From positions 66,324,001-66,388,000 of the forward strand of contig JAQMRL010000006.1 of NCBI GenBank assembly GCA_035578175.1: a stretch of DNA of 64,000 bases. The letters are read 5' to 3'. The DNA comes from Catonia carolina. Taxonomy: Eukaryota > Arthropoda > Insecta > Hemiptera > Achilidae. Shown one piece after another: positions 57,798-64,000 of this stretch. The translations under genes were made by a program, and so were the position numbers. The notes below the pieces were generated by a model. That model ran no database searches, was not told the origin of the DNA, and saw only the letters and a program-made list of their open reading frames with translations. Each line of letters starts with the position of its first letter. Position 1 is the first letter of the stretch.

Positions 57798-57806
57798 TAT
57801 ATAAGG
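57798..57806 (+). promoter_or_regulatory. TATA box of the PLA2-like gene
   Basis: TATATAAGG, 38 bases before ATG 57836 and 44 after the preceding stop. Confidence 0.55.
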
Positions 57807-57835
57807 ACGAATAAAAACTATAAATATGTGTGAGA

Positions 57836-58417
57836 ATGTTTGTAAAACGTCAGAAGGGAGCAGGACTGCTTGACGCAATCAGCGAGATCGGTGGTAAGAT
57901 ATTGAATCGTACCATCGACTTATTACCGGTAGAACTACATATTCCTGGTTACCAGTACTGTGGACCCGGTACTAAATTACAGGAGCGGTTAAGACGAGGC
58001 GATCAAGGGATAAATAAATTGGATTCAGCGTGTAAAGAACACGATATCGCTTACTCAAAGTATAGTGACAACTCGAATCGGGCAGAGGCTGATAAAGTGT
58101 TGATAGAGCAAGCGTGGAAACGAGCTAAAGCAGGTGACGCAAGTGTAGCAGAGAAAGCGGCTGCGTGGACAGTAACAAACCTTATGAAGCTGAAAACTAA
58201 ATTTGGAGGCAGCTTACGACGACATCGTCGTAAGATGACACGTCGCGGTGTACGCAAACGGAGTCGAAATACCCGTACAGCGTCCGGTCAAGGACTGTAT
58301 TTGAAAAATTACAAAGGACGCGGTGTATACTTGAAAAACTACAAAGGTCGTGGATTGCAGATACGTAAAAAAAAAAAACTTCCACCCGTTGCCACCGCGC
58401 GCGTTAAACGGACATGA
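57836..58417 (+). CDS. PLA2-domain virion protein with basic KGRG-repeat tail
   Basis: 193 residues from ATG 57836. The phospholipase A2 core shows the calcium loop (YCGPGT, 41-46) and the catalytic CKEHD (His69-Asp70), close in style to parvovirus VP1 PLA2 domains. An Arg/Lys-rich region follows, then repeats of LKNYKGRG/VYLKNYKGRG resembling adenovirus core-peptide-like sequence. In known viruses such a domain helps pass through endosomal membranes. The frame ends in a run of 12 A (58367-58378) that overlaps the start of the protease frame. Confidence 0.88.
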   Translation: MFVKRQKGAGLLDAISEIGGKILNRTIDLLPVELHIPGYQYCGPGTKLQERLRRGDQGINKLDSACKEHDIAYSKYSDNSNRAEADKVLIEQAWKRAKAGDASVAEKAAAWTVTNLMKLKTKFGGSLRRHRRKMTRRGVRKRSRNTRTASGQGLYLKNYKGRGVYLKNYKGRGLQIRKKKKLPPVATARVKRT

Positions 58418-58742
58418 ACTATTAAAATATGGCAGCCATGTTCCACATTTTCGAGGTGTTTTCATGTTAAACAGACTACCGTCACGGGTCCGCAAAAATG
58501 AAAGCGGTATAGTAAACTTGGATCAAGACAGTGGACATGGCACGCATTGGGTGTGCTACAAAAAATTTGGCGCCAAAGTTGTATATTATGACAGTTATGG
58601 TAACTTACGACCTCCACCAGAGTTGGTACAATATTGGAAAACAGGTGTGGACGGTCATAATATCACTATACAATTTAACTATAAAAAGGAGCAAAAGAAG
58701 GTGAATTGTGGCCATTTGTGTTTGAAATTTTTACACGCATAA
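58350..58742 (+). CDS. Adenain-like cysteine protease
   Basis: The open frame overlaps the PLA2 frame by 68 bases and has no ATG until 58464. Conserved adenain-like features are GTHWVCYKK (His), YYDSYGNL (Asp) and NCGHLCLKF (Cys nucleophile), in the C5/C48 fold order. Sequence before the ATG (NGHEL, GSHVPHFRGVF) looks like part of the same conserved domain. Either translation starts at a non-ATG codon, or the protein is reached by frameshift on the A run from the PLA2 frame. The enzyme matures capsid proteins. The stop codon shares bases with the next ATG (TAATG at 58740-58744). Confidence 0.85.
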   Translation: MDCRYVKKKNFHPLPPRALNGHELLKYGSHVPHFRGVFMLNRLPSRVRKNESGIVNLDQDSGHGTHWVCYKKFGAKVVYYDSYGNLRPPPELVQYWKTGVDGHNITIQFNYKKEQKKVNCGHLCLKFLHA

Positions 58743-59596
58743 TGTTTTCAATATCTGGACGAGGCTCAATTCTACAATGTGATGTGTTTCCACCCATTGA
58801 GCTCGGCAATGAGTATAACTGGGAGATTGGACTAGTCAATCTATCCACTTACAATACGATTCCCAATGTGGAAACGGACGTCAATGACACTTTTTTTTTT
58901 GGTAGTGTAAACGCCTCTTCCCATCAACTACCCGACGCAGAGGGTACAGTGAAAGTGTCCAACGAGCCACCAGATCTATTCAGTGGTCGAGCAACCAAAG
59001 TCTATTCGGAAGCAGAACAGCAAATATTGGATAAAGATAAAAACAACGCAGGTGTGACGATTGTCATACCCCAGGGTGCGTACGAGTTGGAAGATTTAGA
59101 ATCGTACATAAAAGAGACATGTACGCGATCTAACATCCCTTTGAAATTTCATTTAAAAGCTAACAATAATACTTTACATACAGAAATATTCTGTTCACGT
59201 CCCATAGATTTCACTCACCCAAACAATTTTTCCTCAATGTTAGGGTTTACAGAACGGGTGCTTGAGCCAGATAAATGGCATGTATCTGATAATGAAGTAA
59301 ACATTATAAAAGTTAATATTATTAGAGTGTTATGCAATATTGTGCAAGGTTCGTATGATAACGGCAAAGAAACGCATATTTTACACGAATTTCCGTTGGC
59401 CGTTGACCCCGGTTATAAATTGTTAGAAACACCTACTAATGTAATATATATGCCGGTAAATGTTAAAAGGTTGCAGTCTATTGTTATCCGCCTGGAGGAT
59501 CAAGACGGAAATCTCATAAACTTTGCTAACGAAGTAATCTCGTTGCGTTTACATTTACAACGTTCTAGAAATGGGACTAGTAATTTTTCCACGTAA
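58742..59596 (+). CDS. Penton-like minor capsid protein
   Basis: 284 residues, initiated by the ATG in TAATG, where a termination-reinitiation coupling is possible. It is rich in beta strands with no transmembrane segment, and has the ELGNEYNWEIGLVNLSTYNTIPN opening that I know from Maverick minor capsid (single jelly-roll) proteins (quoted pieces: NEYNWEIGLVNLSTYN). Position before the major capsid gene agrees. It would form the five-fold vertex of the particle. Confidence 0.8.
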   Translation: MFSISGRGSILQCDVFPPIELGNEYNWEIGLVNLSTYNTIPNVETDVNDTFFFGSVNASSHQLPDAEGTVKVSNEPPDLFSGRATKVYSEAEQQILDKDKNNAGVTIVIPQGAYELEDLESYIKETCTRSNIPLKFHLKANNNTLHTEIFCSRPIDFTHPNNFSSMLGFTERVLEPDKWHVSDNEVNIIKVNIIRVLCNIVQGSYDNGKETHILHEFPLAVDPGYKLLETPTNVIYMPVNVKRLQSIVIRLEDQDGNLINFANEVISLRLHLQRSRNGTSNFST

Positions 59597-59599
59597 AAC

Positions 59600-59635
59600 A
59601 TATAAGTATAATAAACACATGAGTTCATATGTCAG
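59600..59635 (+). promoter_or_regulatory. Core promoter of the major capsid gene
   Basis: ATATAAGTATAATAA at about 59600, followed at about 59631 by ATGTCAGTC, an arthropod-type TCAGT initiator, then a leader of about 80 bases to ATG 59715. Confidence 0.55.
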
Positions 59636-59714
59636 TCGGAAACAGTCCGTGAACCGGTTAAAACCACATAACTCACATTTTTTAAAATCTTTAGGCTTCC
59701 GTGTTTAAGTGACA

Positions 59715-60926
59715 ATGGATGTATTGAATGTTGAAGGAAAAGCTGTTTTTAATGATTTAATTACTAGCTGGGAGTATCATACCCACACTCCTTATGCATC
59801 GTCCACGTACCAAAATAATGATGAAATAAGAATTCCAATACATCAACAAGATGTGTTTACATTGCCTAGTGAGAGTTATCTCTACGTGGAAGGTACGTTA
59901 TTGGAAAAAGCCAACACGGTGGGAGCAAACTATAAACTAGTGAACAACGCCGTGGCCTTTCTTTTTGATGAGGTAAGATTCGAAATAAATGGAATAGAGG
60001 TGGACCGAATCAAAAACCCGGGAATCACTTCTACCATTAAAAATTATCTAACGTTAAATGCAAAAGATAACTCGTTAGATAACGCTGGGTGGAATCAATC
60101 GAAAGGTTCAATCGAAGTAAATGCAACAACCGGTAAGTTTACATTCTGTTATCCGTTAAAATTTCTCTTACCTGTCTTTGATGATTATACGAAAATTACA
60201 TTACCTGTCAAACAAGAACTGGTACTCTTACGAGCTCCCAATGATAATGATGCTGTCCTATTACCTGATGGAAAAACAAGTTTTCTATTGACCTTGACAA
60301 AACTTCATTGGAAAATTCCTTACATTCGTGTCAATGATGTTACACGTTTGAACTTGTTAAAACTTGTTGAATCTGACAAACCTGTTCAGATGCCCTTTAG
60401 GAGATGGGAACTCCACGAATACCCCGCGTTCCCACAGACCACGCAACATCTGTGGTCGGTGAAGACTTCTTCACATATGGAAACAGCTAGGTACGTTATT
60501 GTTGCGTTCCATACAAAAATAAAAAGCAATCCAAACGCTAATCCAACTCATTTTACAAGCGATGATAAATCAGTCTCGGTTCGTAACATAAAACTCTTTT
60601 TAAATGATCAATATTTCCCATACGATAATTTTCACGGTGACATGAATCTCTTTTTCGAAGTGTATTCACGGTTCAAATCTTCTTACTTGTGTGACATGAG
60701 TACAGGCCCCTTTCTAAGTCTGTCTGATTTTAAAAAAAACGGTGCAGTATATGTTATCGATTGTTCTAAACAGAATGAAACCATTAAAACGGGTGCTGTA
60801 GACTTAAGGTTGGAGATTGAAACGGAAAAAACGGTTCCCGCTGAAACCGCTGCTTACTGTTTGATTGTGTATGACGCCATAGTAGAATACAGACCATTGA
60901 CGGGAACAGTACGCAAACTTATGTAA
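59715..60926 (+). CDS. Major capsid protein, double jelly-roll type
   Basis: 403 residues from ATG 59715; a GTG two codons upstream is ignored. The N-terminal half has ITSWEYHTHTPYASST, NNDEIRIPIHQQDVFTLPS, SYLYVEGTL and FLFDEVRFEINGIEVDR, with KNPGITSTIKNYLTL after it. These are the hallmark segments of the capsid proteins of arthropod Mavericks/adintoviruses. Two jelly-roll domains are expected, about 1-190 and 200-403. It is intact. It would build hexon-like trimeric capsomers, processed with the protease and assembled with the penton. Confidence 0.92.
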   Translation: MDVLNVEGKAVFNDLITSWEYHTHTPYASSTYQNNDEIRIPIHQQDVFTLPSESYLYVEGTLLEKANTVGANYKLVNNAVAFLFDEVRFEINGIEVDRIKNPGITSTIKNYLTLNAKDNSLDNAGWNQSKGSIEVNATTGKFTFCYPLKFLLPVFDDYTKITLPVKQELVLLRAPNDNDAVLLPDGKTSFLLTLTKLHWKIPYIRVNDVTRLNLLKLVESDKPVQMPFRRWELHEYPAFPQTTQHLWSVKTSSHMETARYVIVAFHTKIKSNPNANPTHFTSDDKSVSVRNIKLFLNDQYFPYDNFHGDMNLFFEVYSRFKSSYLCDMSTGPFLSLSDFKKNGAVYVIDCSKQNETIKTGAVDLRLEIETEKTVPAETAAYCLIVYDAIVEYRPLTGTVRKLM

Positions 60927-60934
60927 TGACAAGT

Positions 60935-60968
60935 TATAAATTACGCTACCTTATAGAAAATACTTCAG
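60935..60968 (+). promoter_or_regulatory. Core promoter of the PC4-like gene
   Basis: TATAAATTA at 60935-60943 with TTCAG initiator at about 60964-60968, then ATG 60984. The TATA box begins 8 bases after the capsid stop codon. Confidence 0.55.
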
Positions 60969-60983
60969 TTATAACCAAGCAGG

Positions 60984-61583
60984 ATGGGATCACGGATTAC
61001 AACTTCAGAAGATGCAGAGGATAAAGAATTACTCCTACCACCATCACCAAAAGGTATGTTTTTCATATTTTTACCTCTTACATATACGCTAAACAAAAAA
61101 TTTGATAAACACGTAACGGTAGGCGTTGTTCATGATGAGCAAAACTTAAATACGGGTATCGTTTTTACATCGTCCCATAAACGGGTGACTTTATCATATC
61201 ATTTATGGAAATTACTGGTGCAGAACCGTGATTACATACAGCTTGCACTGGACAAGGGGACAAAAATTACGTGTCACTTGAAAGACATTGCAGATGGGGA
61301 GAGCTCATATGCAATAGTTGAGGTTAGACAAATTTTTGGTAAATTTTATGTACAGATTATAGACGTAAAAAAGAACAAAATTTCATTAACACCAACAGAA
61401 TGGTTGTACTTTGATAAATACATTCCGAACCTGTCGAATCATGTTCGTGAATTATGGTTCGATGAGCTAAAAATAGTGGAAGAGATAGAGGGGGAACGCA
61501 ATGTGACGTCACCCGGCTGGTGGTTGGATAGATTGCGTGATGAGATCAAAGTATATAATGCGATTTACACTTTGGAAGACTAG
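60984..61583 (+). CDS. PC4-like (p15-like) DNA-binding protein, possibly tandem
   Basis: 199 residues. Two segments have the order strand-strand-(V/I)xLxxxxWxxL typical of the PC4 coactivator/ssDNA-binding fold: residues about 52-85 (KRVTLSYHLWKLL) and 110-145 (GKFYVQIIDVKKNKISLTPTEWLYF). Such whirly-like proteins bind single-stranded DNA and modulate transcription. It would suit late transcription or replication of the element. The match rests on a short motif, so the assignment is tentative. It is followed 23 bases later by another small gene. Confidence 0.6.
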   Translation: MGSRITTSEDAEDKELLLPPSPKGMFFIFLPLTYTLNKKFDKHVTVGVVHDEQNLNTGIVFTSSHKRVTLSYHLWKLLVQNRDYIQLALDKGTKITCHLKDIADGESSYAIVEVRQIFGKFYVQIIDVKKNKISLTPTEWLYFDKYIPNLSNHVRELWFDELKIVEEIEGERNVTSPGWWLDRLRDEIKVYNAIYTLED

Positions 61584-61606
61584 TCAGTGGATTATCAACT
61601 ATCATT

Positions 61607-62197
61607 ATGTACGATTCGATAATCGAAGATTTAACGCTTCTGATCGGGGATGTGGTTGTTCCATTCTCTGCAAAGTGTAAGTTGAAACATAGTTATGTCA
61701 TGGTTGCTGATTTCTCTCTTCACAATTTCTTGGAACCGGCTGATGTTAAAATTGAAATTAAATTTAAAAATAAAACACACACCTACATTTGTAAATTTGA
61801 ATGTGGTGATTTTAAAAAAATATCTCTCGTTGGTTTGGATAAAATTACATTCGTTGGTTTCACTCGAGACCCACAGGATGGAAAGATACAAAAATTTATG
61901 ATAGATGACCATGTATGCAATAAACGATCGTCGGTAGCAGAAGGTGACAAGATGGTTCTGTCTTTGTCTGTTTTTGATACTATAGACAGACGAGAACCAG
62001 TATTTGACGTAACAGACGGACCTAGTTCTACCACAAGAACTGATTCGTGTAAACGGACCTTAGTAGGATTTGAAAGCGAAGAAAAATCTATCGAGTCGTA
62101 CAAATATTGTACAAGATATTTAAAAGATAATCTGCTTTTATCTGTGTATATAATTTTTTATATTGGTAGCACTGAACATTATATATTGCAAAAATAA
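61607..62197 (+). CDS. Unknown protein of the adintovirus-type element
   Basis: 196 residues; ATG 61607 lies 23 bases after the PC4-like stop. It is beta-rich (LTLLIGDVVVPFSAK, KFKNKTHTYICKF) with a hydrophobic C-terminus (SVYIIFYIGS), and no domain I can name. The acidic/polar middle is Ser/Thr-rich. It might be part of a paralogous pair with the previous gene by position, but I see no sequence match. Confidence 0.6.
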   Translation: MYDSIIEDLTLLIGDVVVPFSAKCKLKHSYVMVADFSLHNFLEPADVKIEIKFKNKTHTYICKFECGDFKKISLVGLDKITFVGFTRDPQDGKIQKFMIDDHVCNKRSSVAEGDKMVLSLSVFDTIDRREPVFDVTDGPSSTTRTDSCKRTLVGFESEEKSIESYKYCTRYLKDNLLLSVYIIFYIGSTEHYILQK

Positions 62198-62239
62198 ATA
62201 AATTGCTTCAACCGAATATTTTGTAATCATTGTAGCAAG

Positions 62240-63016
62240 ATGCATTCATCTAGTTGTATTTGTGAATTTCAAGCTTTTTATGATAATAATAGTGACTTTG
62301 TAATTAAAGAATTTGTTGTGTTGGACATTTCTAATCGATCTTTTATACATTTACATTTTAGACCACCTTACGAGCGTAGTGAACTGAATTCAGTTTACCA
62401 AAAAACAACACTTTGGTTAGAAACTCGTTTTCATAGTTTGCTTTGGGAAGATGGTGTTATTCCGTACAGTTTAACAACAATAAAAAGTATTCTCACCCAG
62501 TATAAAATTATTTATACGAAAGGTGTTGAAAAACAAAACTTTATAAAATCACAAGTGGGAGAAAGTAGTAAAGTTGTGAATTTAGATGATTATAAACATA
62601 TGATACCAAAATTAACAAATAAAAATAAAAAATATTGTCCTTTGAATTCAGGCGCGCATAAAAAAGATGATAAAATGCGGTGTGCTGTCTCAAAAGCTAT
62701 TCATCTTGCAAAGTGGTTATGTTGTGATTTTAAAAGAGAACACGATAGGTTAAATTCCTTTGTAGATAGAACTGATACAGTCGTTCAAGAAATTGCAAAA
62801 CGAGGGTTTTATTTTGACAAAAACAGCAATACAATACGTTGTAATTGGTGTAAAAAGTATTTTTATAACATTAACACTTTACAGGTGGAACATGATATGG
62901 TTTCACCATCTTGTGAGTCGTTGATTGGTTATGTCAATAATGTGCCACTTTTTTTAGAGAAATTTGTACCTCGTCATGTAAACATTAGACATCAATTGTA
63001 CGAAGAAGAGGCTTAA
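62240..63016 (+). CDS. BIR-domain (IAP-like) protein fused to an unnamed N-terminal domain
   Basis: 258 residues. Residues about 165-230 form a BIR-like zinc module: RLNSF, a GFYF segment, C201-x2-C204, H218 and C225 (H-x6-C). The C-to-H spacing is 13 instead of the usual 16, so it is a diverged BIR. No RING follows. The N-terminal 150 residues (FVVLDISN, TLWLETRFHSLLWEDG, IIYTKGVEKQNF, VVNLDDYKH, then a Cys-containing block) match a pattern I know from unnamed arthropod/viral proteins, perhaps RNase H- or DEDD-like. BIR proteins in insects and insect DNA viruses block cell death. That role here is inference. Confidence 0.65.
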   Translation: MHSSSCICEFQAFYDNNSDFVIKEFVVLDISNRSFIHLHFRPPYERSELNSVYQKTTLWLETRFHSLLWEDGVIPYSLTTIKSILTQYKIIYTKGVEKQNFIKSQVGESSKVVNLDDYKHMIPKLTNKNKKYCPLNSGAHKKDDKMRCAVSKAIHLAKWLCCDFKREHDRLNSFVDRTDTVVQEIAKRGFYFDKNSNTIRCNWCKKYFYNINTLQVEHDMVSPSCESLIGYVNNVPLFLEKFVPRHVNIRHQLYEEEA

Positions 63017-63487
63017 ACAGTCTAAAAACACAAGCTAAAGAACATAAAAAAAATGAAATTTCTTTAGTGTACCTCATAAAAATGTTGACATAAGCTCTGG
63101 AGGCTAGCTACCACCGTAAACGGACATCTTTGGACACTCTCTTTTTATAAGGGCGCTGATGGATAAGGACCGCCAAAGACAAAGTTACGGACACTCTTAT
63201 GTCACTAAAAATGAGTGTACGTGTGTATGTACTACTGGTGTTTAAGTTTAAGTAAAAATTATAGTGGCTAGCTATGATAAAATAAATAAAAACTTGGTTT
63301 TTGTTTTTTCTGAATGAATGTGTTAAGCGAAAAATTAAAAAAAAACAAATAAATATGATAGGTTGTGTCTTTTTTGATGAAAACAATAGTTTCTTTAGTA
63401 CAAAGTTTAAAAATGTAAAAAAATAATTAAAAAATTAAAAAAAACACAAAATGTCTAGGTTTAGAATGTGGTAGGGGAAATGTGTAG
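63017..63487. other. Non-coding gap inside the adintovirus-type element
   Basis: A-rich near 63400-63445. A direct echo GGACACTCT (about 63132 and 63191) and no supported gene. Confidence 0.4.
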
Positions 63488-63516
63488 TATAAATTGCAGA
63501 ACGCGAGTGGTCACTG
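63488..63516 (+). promoter_or_regulatory. Core promoter of the terminal ORF
   Basis: TATAAATTG at 63488-63496 and TCACTG at 63511-63516, 10-36 bases before ATG 63524. This is the same layout as at the other genes of the element. Confidence 0.55.
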
Positions 63517-63523
63517 TATCACA

Positions 63524-63826
63524 ATGTCGTCAGACCATGAAGAGAAGTATCATTTAGAGAGCTGCGATGGAGTTAGGCACTGGGTGTTTTGTCTTAGTCC
63601 TGGTCCATTTGAAAGATCGCAAGAGGTTTGTTGACCCTGTCCAGGACCAGATTGTGAGATGAGGAAGAGAAATGATCATATTGAACAGTATCATGTAGAA
63701 TACTGTAACGGATCAACTCACACATACAATATTTGTACTGCGTTAGACACTTGTAACGTAGAACCGTATGTTAGACAGTGTGAAGGAGATTGTTGGTGGT
63801 TAAGGAATAAAAATAAGGTTAATTGA
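63524..63826 (+). CDS. Small two-repeat Cys-rich ORF with in-frame TGA
   Basis: From ATG 63524 the frame runs 101 codons to TGA 63824-63826, interrupted once by TGA at codon 37 (63632-63634). Both sides keep the same frame. Codons about 7-24 (EKYHLESCDGVRHWVFC) and about 54-70 (EQYHVEYCNGSTHTYNIC) are similar, so it is an internal duplication. Many Cys and His residues, including Cys before and after the TGA. No signal peptide. Its own TATA box supports expression. The TGA may be a mutation, an intron edge or a recoded codon. Unrecognised protein. Confidence 0.45.
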
Positions 63827-64000
63827 GAAGGTGTGACTGAAAAAAAAAACAAAAAAAAATGAAAAAAAATATAAAAAAGAATTTAGGGTAAGCCTGAGTG
63901 GTTTGTAGGCCTCTGTCACAAGCAAACGTGACCTCAGCTTAAGTCTTGAGCTGGGGGGGAAGGAGTTGTTTATCATCAAACACTCTGGGTCCACTCATTA
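63827..64000. other. Distal, non-coding end of the window
   Basis: A-rich run (about 63840-63880), then unique sequence. No inverted copy of the left terminus is visible, so the right end of the element is beyond the window. Confidence 0.5.

Larger units (their letters stand above)
48392..64000 (+). mobile_element. Maverick/adintovirus-type element (right end outside window)
   Basis: At least 15.6 kb with one-strand gene order PolB, unknown, integrase, ATPase, conserved unknown, collagen-like fibre, PLA2-like, protease, penton-like, major capsid, PC4-like, unknown, BIR-containing and a terminal ORF. PolB plus retroviral integrase plus adenovirus-like virion genes defines the adintovirus/Maverick group. 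Nearly all frames are intact, which suggests a young insertion or a still active element. The left end is set at AGTAGGTATTTAC (48392) by the break in repeat C. The putative 6-bp target duplication is AGTAGA (48386-48391); the right partner is not visible. Confidence 0.9.

Overview
The window is AT-rich eukaryotic DNA from an arthropod, most likely an insect. The evidence is the repeat content: a BEL/Pao LTR element, Jockey-like and RNase H-bearing LINEs, and mariner, piggyBac-like, hAT-like, pogo-like and Harbinger remnants, tRNA-derived SINEs, and spliced genes with GT-AG introns. I cannot name the species. No tRNA or rRNA gene was seen.

Region 1 to about 34 kb is host DNA crowded with transposon debris. 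It holds parts of a small multigene family not obvious as long ORFs: 3'-terminal exons at 1554-1934 (-), 24855-25226 (+) and 29267-29662 (-). All start after a phase-0 acceptor with a Gln-(Asp/Glu) junction and encode a hydrophobic segment plus a Cys-rich tail. Two have convincing upstream signal-peptide exons that end in phase 0 at GTGAGT or GTAAGT (11414-11482 and 31070-31123). Within this stretch also lie a 5.9 kb BEL/Pao element with near-identical 760-bp LTRs that has gag-protease but no pol (2584-8482), a piggyBac-like element bounded by TTAA (15158-16146), a decayed arthropod repeat-borne gene (about 16697-17850), a 5'-truncated Jockey-type LINE with a 900-codon ORF (19599-22680), an inverted double mariner (26583-27550), a hAT MITE with a perfect 8-bp target duplication (27822-28193), three histone-mRNA-type stem-loops (32106-32188) and four 20-nt palindromes (32664-33120).

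Region 37-48.4 kb holds three copies of a roughly 1.3-1.8 kb repeat. A and B face each other as a long inverted repeat, and C stands alone; a SINE, a pogo-like MITE and a decayed I-type LINE are nested in or beside them.

Region 48,392 to the window end is the outstanding content: a Maverick/Polinton-type element of the adintovirus kind, all genes on +, mostly intact, densely packed and repeatedly preceded by TATA boxes. Order: protein-primed PolB, small unknown (OB-like?), retroviral-type integrase with chromodomain, unknown conserved small ORF group, A32-like packaging ATPase, conserved unknown, collagen-like fibre protein, PLA2/basic-peptide protein, adenain-like protease, penton-like minor capsid, double-jelly-roll-type major capsid, PC4-like protein, unknown, a BIR-containing protein, and a terminal Cys-rich two-repeat ORF with one in-frame TGA. 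PolB and integrase would copy and insert the DNA. ATPase, protease and the two capsid proteins would assemble and fill a particle. The fibre and PLA2 proteins suit attachment and membrane passage, and the BIR and PC4-like proteins suit host interaction and DNA handling. Comparison of repeat C with copy A places the left end of the element near 48,392; the right terminus is beyond the window.
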